Assembly: GCA_025618425.1 (NCBI GenBank)
Contig: CM046837.1
Span: forward strand, 24,724,393-24,788,392
DNA length: 64,000 nt
Source of the DNA: Heliocidaris tuberculata
Lineage: Eukaryota > Echinodermata > Echinoidea > Camarodonta > Echinometridae
Reading direction: 5' to 3'
Shown here: piece by piece, positions 36,191 to 47,690 of the stretch
Layout of the letters: each line of letters opens with the position of its first letter
Numbering within the stretch: the first letter of the stretch is position 1
Notes under the pieces: model-generated
Seen by the model: the letters and a program-made list of their open reading frames with translations, nothing else
Told to the model about the DNA's origin: nothing
Database searches by the model: none
Made by a program: the position numbers and the translations under genes

Positions 36191-37417
36191 GTGTAGGCGT
36201 ACACCATTACACGCACCTCTTTCGTTTGTCTTACCCTAGATATTACATAAAAATCCATCAAAGTTTGTGGACTTGAAATATGAAATTTCTTTCCCAGGTG
36301 CAGTAATATCCTTCCAATTTCATTCGTTTCAAACAAAGTTAATGAAAAATAAGTTTTGTCTCAATAAATCATTAATCACCAACATCTCAGTTTCACTCAC
36401 AACATGCACTATCCATTATTCACTGTCTTCTGTCCCCTTTCATCTATTCCGCTTTTCTTTCTCTTTCCCTCTTTTCGTCATCTACCTGTCTCTCTTTCTG
36501 TATTTCTCATTCCTTCATAGGGTTCACCGAAGGTTATTTCAAGCATTAATACTTAAGACAATTTTCGCTATTTCTTTCGTGCAATTTAATTTCCTCTTAA
36601 ACTCTGACTCTATTTCTTAACTGTATAAGAATTATTTTGTTAAACTATACTGAGCCATGCTATTAGATCTAATGGTACAAACTCATATCTGTATTGTTAG
36701 ATTTCGTTACACATTAAGATCTGTTTTAAGAGTGTGCTATTGCTATTTTGCACATTGCAATATTACCATGATTACTGCTGGTTTATTTTGCTCAGCCCCC
36801 TCCATTTTTTTTCTGTTTTGTTTTGCTTGTTTTTGTTTTTGTTGCCAGATAATTTTGGAGTATTTTTTATTTGTATAGAATTTTGGATGTGTTCCCTTCA
36901 CCTGTTCACGTTTGACGAGAGATTTCTGCTCATGAGCACATTATGATAGGCCTATTTCGGTAAATGAAAATGCTCCCCTCCCCCTTTCCAAAAAGCTTCG
37001 TACTGGTTTATTTCTTTGTGCCTGTTAATGTAATGCAGAATGAATAAACTCAAATATGAATTTATACTAACCTTGCATCACAAGAATATCAAATTTTGTA
37101 ACGATGATTATTATACTGAATATTGTATGCTATCCTCACTACTCTACTTTAGCCTATATTTAAAACTCTTTGATATATTTTTGTTCTATTTTCTGCCCCT
37201 TACGTTGTACATGAAAAGCTCGCGATGAAGGCTATATTATTGAAAAAACAAAGAGCGTATATATATCTCCATGAAAACACACTTGCTTGGGTTGCTCGCA
37301 AGTCATATCCTGAATACATCCACATTCAGAACAATGTACAATCGCTAGCTCTCATTCCGTATTTTAGGACACAAAATGACAAGGCTTTACCAACCTGACG
37401 ACAGCGAACAACCGGAG

Positions 37418-38260
37418 TTAAAGGGCCCCTGCAACCAAACGCAACCCAAATGCAAGTTTTTTGCTGTTGATGTGCAGGAATACATACAACTAATATTAAG
37501 GAGTTTTCGAATGTGTTAACGTGAACGCCGTCCTAGATTCTCCCAGCTACAATGGACTGCTTTGTGTTAACTGCATACAAAGTAGGTGAAGCGAGGCACC
37601 GCGCTTTGTGCAAGAACGGCTCACCCGTCCACTGGCTTGAGGACGGCTGAGCCGTTCTTGCACAAAACGCGGTGCCTCGCTTCACCTACTTGTATGCAGT
37701 TAACACAAAGCAGTCCATTGTAGCTGGGAGGATCTAGGACGACGTTCACGTTGACACATTCGAAAACTCCTTATGCTGCTCCAGATCTCATTCCTGCAAT
37801 GACATCATCCGTCAGTCATCAGTCGGCTGATAAATACATTCTGCAATAGACAGTGGAATGTAACTTCCCCCAGCTCAGCACATGCTCACAATAGAAATGC
37901 ATGCTTTCGAACAATACCTCCTCATTACCATTCTTTTCCTGGTGATGCTACAGCATGTCTGACAAAGCAACTACTATGTAGGCATTCTATGGTCTATTAG
38001 AATAAATGGTCATCTGGGACAGAACTACATACCACTGTCTCTCCTTAGCTCACTAATGATTTACAAATGATATCACTGCAGGAATGAGATCTGGAGCATT
38101 TTTTTAGGGTGAAGCTTAGCATGTTTGAGAAAATGATTTCAAAAAATATTCAAAATTCTATGCAGCATATTTAGACGTTTGAATAACAAAATATGAGTTT
38201 TATGCATCCCTGCACATCAACAGAAATCAACTTTGCATTTGGGTTGCAGGGGACCTTTAA
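37418..38260. mobile_element. Nested foldback element with TTAA flanks
   Basis: TTAAAGG(G/T)CCCCTGCAACC forms both outer ends, and TTAA itself is present at each side, fitting a TTAA-targeting transposon type (piggyBac- or Kolobok-like). Outer arms are about 50 bp. Inside is a near-perfect palindrome with arms of about 140 bp (37496-37774) and then a third inverted pair (37779-37807 against 38067-38096). No ORF. Confidence 0.8.
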
Positions 38261-38267
38261 TCATTCA

Positions 38268-38558
38268 GGAGTTTTCGTTCAGCAACGTACGCGGGATTCT
38301 AGGACGGAGATTAACAAATGCACATTACAAAGGACGCCCGTCTTAAACTTTAAAGTCTTTGTGGAAAATTGAAGAACCGGAACAGTAGTTTGGTCCTAGA
38401 TTCAGAGCGAACGATGCATTTGCAATTTATCGTGCGCTCTTGATCTATTGCCGTTCCGGTTCTTTCATTTTCGACAAAGAATGCCTAGGCGTCCTTTGTC
38501 ATGTGCAATTGTTAATCTCCGTCCTAGAATCCCGCTTACGTTGCTGAACGAAAACTCC
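38268..38558. mobile_element. Second foldback element next to the nested one
   Basis: GGAGTTTTCGTTCAGCAACG mirrors the right end ('gttgctgaacgaaaactcc'). Arms of about 110 bp also share 'attctaggacggagattaac' and 'gaaccggaac'. Its end resembles the start of the internal palindrome at 37500 ('ggagttttcg' with 'cgtcctaga'), so the two are probably related. Confidence 0.7.
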
Positions 38559-39411
38559 CTATTACCCCATCAACCACCTGCGGATGTATTGTACATTGAC
38601 ATTTCATGCCTTTCGTTCGACATAGCTGAATTTTCGTCGCTAGATATGGATAGGCTGCAGAGTTGGCTGGTAAATACTGGGCAGTAATTACCGTCATTTT
38701 ATTCTAGCTAACAGATTTTGACGAACACATGAAATGCTGGGAATAGAGGGAAATACTACAATAACGGTATAAAGCCCACTGCACATTATGTTATCCGACT
38801 GCGACTGCGATTGATTATTGAAATTAAAAAAATTATAATCATCTTTATTGAGTTTCTGAATAATAATGTGAATACTACAATTGAAATTTTAGTGCATTGT
38901 AAGCCTTCTTTTCGGAATAAAGGCCAGTTCGGCTTCGAATCGTAGACAATCACACTGCTGGTCTGACGTCACTACAATTCGGGGCCAGTTGGGCTCTTCA
39001 TCTATACGTACGTTGAAGCTTGCGACCCGTCAAAGTTTCGATTTCATTATTCATGTTATTCATATGACTATTCAGAACATCCATCATTTAGATTTTACAT
39101 GTTTGAATGTTCAAATCGTATGATATTGCCAGTTCTTTCAAAATAGGATCGGAGTCAGATCGTATTGTGTACGGTGGGCTTAATTCTCAAGAGTAAATTA
39201 CCTGAACAGAATTCATGATTAAACACCTAACGGATTTTTTTTTAAAGATAAAAAAGAGAGGCGGGCACTTCTTTCATGGGAAGGGGTCAAATAAAATATT
39301 GTTGTGACAAATGGGGAAACTGTGGCTTTTAGGCTTTCTTAAATCCACTGTATGTACTACTTTAACATAGGCAGTGACAAATACAGAATTATAAAAAAGT
39401 TTAGAGTCTAG
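38559..39411. other. Spacer downstream of the host gene
   Basis: AT-rich; no gene is recognised on either strand. Confidence 0.5.
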
Positions 39412-39417
39412 TTTATT
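39412..39417 (-). other. Putative poly(A) signal of the host gene
   Basis: The minus strand reads AATAAA here, about 220 bp after the stop codon at 39634. It is the closest canonical signal seen. Confidence 0.5.
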
Positions 39418-39633
39418 TACACGTTTTTTCATTCGCATACATTTTCTTATTTATCTTTGTCTATATAGGAAAGTCTTTGTTTTGTCGGTCTCCTGGCCGG
39501 GCTGTCGGTCCACTGGGATTACCCCCTTTTCCAGTGTTTCCCAGTATTTCCCCCTCAGAAGGGAAATACATGACTTGTGTATATACACAAGGAAATAGCC
39601 AACCCTGGTTGGCTGCCTCCAACGAAAAACTAG

Positions 39634-39876
39634 CTACCCTACTAACGTAGAACCCTGGGCCTTGGCTGCCACGTTCGGTGCAAAGCGAGTGAGTGCTACG
39701 ATGTATTCCTTGACGAGCACAAGTGGAGCCTCTATGTTAAAATGGACTTTGGTCATGTAGCGATTATCCCACGGAGGCATCGTTACTCCCATGGTCAAGA
39801 TTCTTTCGTTGGTCTGGTTGGAAGCCAACGCCGATGATTGGTAAGCGGATATCCACTTTTTTATGCACCTATCCAT
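39634..39876 (-). CDS. Host gene exon 5 (residues 213-292 and stop)
   Basis: Acceptor 'ttaattccgtacag'. Starts MDRCIKKWISAYQSSALASN and ends KAQGSTLVG then TAG. The frame also reads through the intron upstream for 12 codons, but the phase-0 acceptor fits exon 4. Confidence 0.85.
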   Translation of the reverse strand: MDRCIKKWISAYQSSALASNQTNERILTMGVTMPPWDNRYMTKVHFNIEAPLVLVKEYIVALTRFAPNVAAKAQGSTLVG

Positions 39877-41045
39877 CTGTACGGAATTAAAAGTGGTCAC
39901 TTTGGGGTTCACATAATAAAAGAATCAGGGGTGATATTTTTAATGAATTTAGGTTTCAGAACATTTTTTATAATAAAACAAGTTACAATCAGTTGCCTCC
40001 AAAGAGGAGGGGAACGGCTGTGACCCTGAAAAACCATATTCTGTGGGTAACTCCCAAAATAATGAGATTTTTTCTCTCTCTTATATTGGGGAGTGTTGTA
40101 AAGATAAATGTCAGCAAATTTGAATATATGACGATCAGTTTTTTTTCTGTTGACAAAATAAGGACTCTTTTTTTTTCTTGTTGGTACATTTTCGCTTCTT
40201 GTCGCCCCTGGGGACAATAATGGTAAATTCTATGACTAGCATCTCCAGGAAATGGCTTCACAAAATGCAAAGGACTCACTCCAAAACAGCCACAAAGAGC
40301 CAGGCAACAGCAGGGTTTTACGCCCATGACGGCCTCGACAGACAGAACACCGACAGAAGCATTTAGCTCTACGCTGTGGATATTGGTAATAGGAATACTC
40401 TGGAAGTGGAGAGTGTCTGATGCCTTTCCTGTGATGATGTAACCAGATGGTTTCTTGCCTTGTCCGTCGTCAATTTTGGTCAAAGATAAACCTGGAGAAA
40501 AGTATCACACAAATGGTGAACAGCAGAAATTTTTACATTATTAAGCTCAAAATTTTCACAAAAATGATTTGGTCAAAGGGTACTTTAATGATTTTTTCTT
40601 TTTTTCAAGGGAGTGTTACACTCCCCTTCCCGAAGGAAATTTTTGAAAGTTTTTGAAAATGTACAGCCATACCTTTTCCTTCTGAAAAAATTTGGTCCAG
40701 GGGCCATAAGGGGAAAATTTTACCCCAATTTTTAGGGGCCGCCTGACAACCCATCCCGACGAAAATTTTTGTCAGTTCTGTTTTTCCTATACTTACAAAG
40801 TTAGGCATGTTAGGTGCATGGGATAGATGGGGTGAAATCGATCCGACTTTGAAATCCGCTTCGAGGGCTCTCGAGGCTAAACCCGACAGCTACGGTCAGA
40901 CTGACAACCGTTTTGACAATGACTTAGATGGTCTAACCCCGGCCCCCCCCCCCCCCCCCCACTCGGAGGTCGGGGGGATAGCATGCGTGTTCCCAAAATC
41001 TCCGGTAAAGGGGTACTTTTCGCGCGACACAATCCGGCCCTAGAA

Positions 41046-41088
<43 letters not shown>

Positions 41089-44000
41089 TGGGTGTATTTG
41101 ACTTTTCACCCGGAGATTTCTTTTAAAAAGGGTGTGTGTGTGTGTGTGTGTGTTTCTCTCTCTCTCTCTCTCTCTTTGGATTCCTGAGAAATTTAAATAG
41201 GGGGTTATAAAACATCTTGAAAGTCATAGAAAAAATGATCAAATCCCGGGATCGTGGTGTGGAATACAAAAATGTCAAAATTGCGACGACTTTGAGCAAG
41301 ACCTAGAGTCTCATCGTTGTGGATATTGCGGCTGCCTACCTGTGGCTCACAGGGTCTCACATTCAGGTGAGTAGTTTGCCCGGTAGTTTGCTTGCGAAAT
41401 TAACACTTTCTAACTCATTTTCCTACACCCATGAAAATGAATGTGTGGGACTGATATACAGTTTTGTACACCACGATCTACCTACCGTACGTACCGTACC
41501 CCAGTATTAAAGGCTAACTAGATCTATAGAAGGTCGCCGGGGATAATTTCTTAAATGGTATAGCTTACAAACTATCATTGATACCACCAAAGCTTCGAAA
41601 TATTCTAAAATTCCTTATATAAAAATTTCTTATGACTGCACTGAGTTCTGAGATCCCATTAAAAACTCTCTCCTGAGGTATTGTAATGACAGCTTACCTG
41701 AGATGGGGGGGGGGGCAGTGGGGATCCAGGGGCCCTCCCCTGGGAAAATAAAATACAGCCCAAAATGCTGACCCTTTTTTTTTTTTTTTTTTTTTTGCTT
41801 TTCAGAGATTTTTGGAGTAAAAAGGCACCCCCAAAATGCTGATAACCATTTTTTTTTTCTTTTCTTTTCAGAGATTTTTGGAGTAAAGAGGGATTCCCAA
41901 AATGCTGATGACCTCTTTTTTTTTCTTTTTCTTTTCTTTTCAGAGATTTTTGGAGTGAAGAGGGATCCCCAAAATGCTGATGACTTCTTTATTTTTATTA
42001 ATTTTTCTTTTTTGCTTGTCAGAAAATTTTGTTAATATTTGGCCCCCTCCATCACAAATCCTGGATCCGCCATTGGGGGGGGGGGGTGTCTGTCCTGAGA
42101 TATGGGATTGGAGTGAGAGCTCACCTGAGATAGGGGGGTACATTGAGCAGTGTTCTGAATTAAGGGGGGTCTCCAAGGCAGGAAAAGCCCGCGAAAAGCC
42201 TGCGAAATGGGGGTACATTGAGCAGTGTTCCAAATTAAGGGGGGGGGGGGGTCTCCAAGGCAGGAAAAGCCCGCGAAAGGGGGGTTCAGAAATTTTGGCC
42301 AACCTTAGATAGGGGGATGCTTTCAAAGAGAGGGTACGAGCATACGCGTACCCTAAATAATACTGAGTGGGGGGCCGGGGGTCTAACTTTAAAGCGTGAA
42401 ATCTTATGTGTAAAATGGGGTGAAAATTTTCGCACGGTCTTCTGGCCTATCGGTAGCTATTAATCACCGTTGCCACCAACCTCTGCTTTACCTTAGGCCC
42501 CGCCCTCCTACATAACATATAAAATAAGCGTTGTCTCTCATCTTTCTTTTCTTATCAATTCTTTGGTTGTCATTCATACTTTCTTGATAACGAAAATGGC
42601 GCGTTTTAAAAATTAATCTGACATGTCTATCCGCATAGATGTGGAAGGTCCATTAATTTTTTCAAGGGTTTTTTTTTTTGTTGTTTTTGTTGTGATGTCT
42701 GCACAAAATGCCCTTTTGGCGATGTTCCATGCGTGTTCCCAAAATCTCCGGTAAAGGGGTACTTTTCGCGCGACACAATCCGGCCCTAGAATTGTAAAAA
42801 AAAAAAAAAAAAAAAAAAAAAGGTGGGTGTATTTGACTTTTCACCCGGAGATTTCTTTTAAAAAGGGGGTGTGTGTGTGTGTGTGTGTTTCTCTCTCTCT
42901 CTCTCTCTCTTTGGATTCCTGAGAAATTTAAATAGGGGGTTATAAAACATCTTGAAAGTCATAGAAAAAATGATCAAATCCCGGGATCGTGGTGTGGAAT
43001 ACAAAAATGTCAAAATTGCGACGACTTTGAGCAAGACCTAGAGTCTCATCGTTGTGGATATTGCGGCTGCCTACCTGTGGCTCACAGGGTCTCACATTCA
43101 GGTGAGTAGTTTGCCCGGTAGTTTGCTTGCGAAATTAACACTTTCTAACTCATTTTCCTACACCCATGAAAATGAATGTGTGGGACTGATATACAGTTTT
43201 GTACACCACGATCTACCTACCGTACGTACCGTACCCCAGTATTAAAGGCTAACTAGATCTATAGAAGGTCGCCGGGGATAATTTCTTAAATGGTATAGCT
43301 TACAAACTATCATTGATACCACCAAAGCTTCGAAATATTCTAAAATTCCTTATATAAAAATTTCTTATGACTGCACTGAGTTCTGAGATCCCATTAAAAA
43401 CTCTCTCCTGAGGTATTGTAATGACAGCTTACCTGAGATGGGGGGGGGCAGTGGGGATCCAGGGGCCCTCCCCTGGGAAAATAAAATACAGCCCAAAATG
43501 CTGACCCTTTTTTTTTTTTTTTTTTTTTTGCTTTTCAGAGATTTTTGGAGTAAAAAGGCACCCCCAAAATGCTGATAACCATTTTTTTTTTTCTTTTCTT
43601 TTCAGAGATTTTTGGAGTAAAGAGGGATTCCCAAAATGCTGATGACCTCTTTTTTTTTCTTTTTCTTTTCTTTTCAGAGATTTTTGGAGTGAAGAGGGAT
43701 CCCCCAAATGCTGATGACTTCTTTATTTTTATTAATTTTTCTTTTTTGCTTGTCAGAAAATTTTGTTAATATTTGGCCCCCTCCATCACAAATCCTGGAT
43801 CCGCCATTGGGGGGGGGGGTGTCTGTCCTGAGATATGGGATTGGAGTGAGAGCTCACCTGAGATAGGGGGGTACATTGAGCAGTGTTCTGAATTAAGGGG
43901 GGGTCTCCAAGGCAGGAAAAGCCCGCGAAAAGCCTGCGAAATGGGGGTACATTGAGCAGTGTTCCAAATTAAGGGGGGGGGGGGTCTCCAAGGCAGGAAA

Positions 44001-46638
44001 AGCCCGCGAAAGGGGGGTTCAGAAATTTTGGCCAACCTTAGATAGGGGGATGCTTTCAAAGAGAGGGTACGAGCATACGCGTACCCTAAATAATACTGAG
44101 TGGGGGGCCGGGGGTCTAACTTTAAAGCGTGAAATCTTATGTGTAAAATGGGGTGAAAATTTTCGCACGGTCTTCTGGCCTATCGGTAGCTATTAATCAC
44201 CGTTGCCACCAACCTCTGCTTTACCTTAGGCCCCGCCCTCCTACATAACATATAAAATAAGCGTTGTCTCTCATCTTTCTTTTCTTATCAATTCTTTGGT
44301 TGTCATTCATACTTTCTTGATAACGAAAATGGCGCGTTTTAAAAATTAATCTGACATGTCTATCCGCATAGATGTGGAAGGTCCATTAATTTTTTCAAGG
44401 GTTTTTTTTGTTGTTGTTTTTGTTGTGATGTCTGCACAAAATGCCCTTTTGGCGATGTTCCACTTTAAAATCACCCACCTCCCCTCCCCCTCCCCCCCCT
44501 CCCCCCCCCCCCCCCCCCCTAAACAGAATTACCTTGTTGAGCCTCGGCCGACAGTAAAAGGAGGCGACGATTAGTGAGGAAGGCACGACCTGCTGTCATG
44601 CTAGAAAGAGCTGGCGAATCTGGCTCAGCATCAAATGTCACAGAGTCAAAGGATATGAACTGACTCACCAGCATTGTTTCTTCGCTATACAGAAGACCTG
44701 GTAGATAAAACGGACAGAGTATATACTGAATAATGATTCAAAGTTAACTGTAACGTGGCCAGGTGTCGTATTTCTTTATCTACTTTGCGTGCAAAAACGC
44801 GACTAGAGAGGGAGAGGTGGGGGGGGGGGGCAAAAACAAAAGGCCTTTCAGAATTGTAAGGATTTCGCTCTTCCTATGAATTAATTTTGGAACTAACAAG
44901 AGACATGTAACATAAAGGCTTATAAAAGTACATAATGGGATATTGATTCCATTTTTTTTTTCTGAACCTTGTTTCTCATTGATATTCATTCTACAGTCAG
45001 ACCCAACTTCGGAAAACCGAGCACAGGTATATACTCTGAAAACGGCGTATGAATATAGAGCCCTCATCGTTCAGTGCGAGGCACTGTATACAAAAGGCAT
45101 GGGGAAAATCTTGCAAAGTCAACCTGTCAACAATATATGTATTTTTAAAAATAATGCTGCTTGTCAAATATCTTCAAAATTCTTGAATAATTCGTCATAT
45201 GAAATGACTTTCAAATGACAAACATTTAAAATAAATATATCCACAGCATTATTTTTGAAAAATATAATATCAAGAGCAGGTTGACATTGCACGATTTTCC
45301 ACATGCCTTTTGCACACACTGTCTCGCACTGAACGATGAGGGCTCTATATTCATCTTGCTCCATACGCCTTTTCGGAGTATATACCTGTGCTCGGTTTTC
45401 CGGAGATGGGTCTGACTATTCTAGTGAACCTTCCGACTAGTGTCCATCTTTTGTCAACGGGGAAGTCCCCCTTATTCATATTTTAACACCAAGACATCAA
45501 CATAAACATACAATCTGCCCTCTGATTATCAGTCCTGGGGCCTGTTGCACAAAACTTGCGTTTGAACGCAACTCGGGAAAATCAAACGCAACTTTATTTT
45601 CAGCCAATGAGAAGTGCGCATTGAGGACTTGCATTTGTTTTTCAGGAGTTGCGATTAAACGCAAGTTTTGTGCAACGGGCCCCTGTTCGCGTTTCATGAA
45701 AGGACTTGTCAGATATTTTATCCCACAAATTTGCTCTCAGCCAATCAGATGCAAGGATTTCAGTAGCTTATAACAGTTGTCGAATAAAATATCCGACAAC
45801 TTCCTTTCATGAAACGCTCCCCAGAATTAGAGAGAAAGTGTATGGTCTCATCATTAGGATCACTGGACAGATTTAGCTTTTAGGTTGTAAATATGACTTT
45901 TATTCAGAGTTGTGTTGGTGCCACATCCTATGACAACTTTCAAAATTAGATTTTGAAGAACAAACAATATTTTGTTAGAAAATGTACTAGTGATGTAGAC
46001 TATTTTTAATTAACAGTGTATGGGTTCCAAATAATTATGGCATAAACCTGTTGATTGACTCTACTCACGTCTTACAGCATTTCCATATACTTATAATATA
46101 CATTTAATAAAGATACAGAAGGGAATCCACAATGCAAAATTTTGAAGGGAAAATTCCAGGGGCGGCAATCCCCAGAGGGCACGCCCCCAGAAATTTTCAA
46201 GGGATGGGAATCCCCCCTGAAATTTAGGGGGATGCCCCCCAAAAAAAATACTTTAAAAAAACAGCAAATAATAAATTGCAAACAAACACTGCTTAGCCTA
46301 TGAATTATTTCAAGCTTTTTGAAGGGAAACCACAATGAAATATTTTTGAAATGATAATTAAATTTAATTTTGAAAATATATGCTGTTCTGGTTTTACATT
46401 TTTAGGAGCACTGTGGTGTATTACTGAAGGCTCTGGATTCCCATACGAGGGGTCCTCATGAGTTCCATCCTTAATGACAAGGTATTTTTCTCACAATAGT
46501 CCTTCTGGACCTAGGTGTATTAAATCGGTACCTGTAATGCTGGGGTAATGATAATTGTAGTACTGAAGAGGCTTCCCTGGGTAAAAAAAGACCACTCTAT
46601 TACTGTCGTTATTATTATCATTATTATTATTATTATTA

Positions 46639-46694
<56 letters not shown>

Positions 46695-47650
46695 TATTAT
46701 TATTTATTATTATTTATTATTATTATTATTACTATTATTATTATTATCATTATTATGATCATTATTATTTTTATTATTATTATTATGATCATCATTATTA
46801 TTATTTATTCATTATTATTATACTATCATATGACAATCGGTTTTATTAGAAGTATTAACTACACAGACAATGTTGATAATTTTGACAATGCAGAAAGTGT
46901 TACAAAATTTTAATTTGTGGTACACCTTAATATTTCTGAACGACATAATGTGATTCCAAATGAAATCGCAATTTATATTTCATCCTTACCAGCGAGGAAC
47001 TCATCATAGGTAAGTCCATTTCTCAAAGCTGTACGCCCATTTTCTATTGAAGATGCGGTCCTATGCGCTGCCTGTGTTATAGCTTCAGATGCTTGAACAT
47101 GGGTTTTGTGTCTAGTAGGCAGAGAGTCTATTACCAACTGCGATTCTGGATCGAATGGATAGTCCGCGTCGGGACCCTGAAGCTTCAAAACAGAAAAAAG
47201 AGAAAAATTAGAATTTTATCCTATTCATTTTATAAATTTTATTTAATTCTTTAATGACAAAAGGAAAAAAGAAGATAGGAAAATTAAAGGAACTGAATCT
47301 GTATGAATAATCTTTTTACGGGGAAAGGCGGAAGTAAAACTTTGTTAGTCAAAAAAAAAAAAAAACCTTGGCAGTCTTAGGTTAAATACAAACCTGCCAA
47401 AACAATCATAATTTGGTAACAGAAAGCCTGTTCATTTTAATAGCTATATGAATATGGTGATCAGTAGACCTGAATGGGGGATGGGAAGAAAGTAAACTCC
47501 TGCATGATGTTCTTGTCAAAGATATTTTCTCTTATAAAACAGGCTCTTTTTCGGTCTAAACATAACAATGTTATACGTTGGAAGTTGCTTAGCAACTACC
47601 CCAACCCCGAATTATCACATTATCACACTTACACATATTGGTGGAGAGGC

Positions 47651-47690
<40 letters not shown>

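Noticed and set aside
41319..43245. Two identical 63-residue open frames (41319-41510 and 43054-43245)
   Set aside because: They are the same spot in the two units of the tandem duplication, so identity is not evidence of coding. 'cattcag|gtgagt' looks like a donor but no partner exon fits.
44943..45364. Two frames on opposite strands sharing YRALIVQCE
   Set aside because: They are the mirrored arms of the foldback MITE at 44995-45417.
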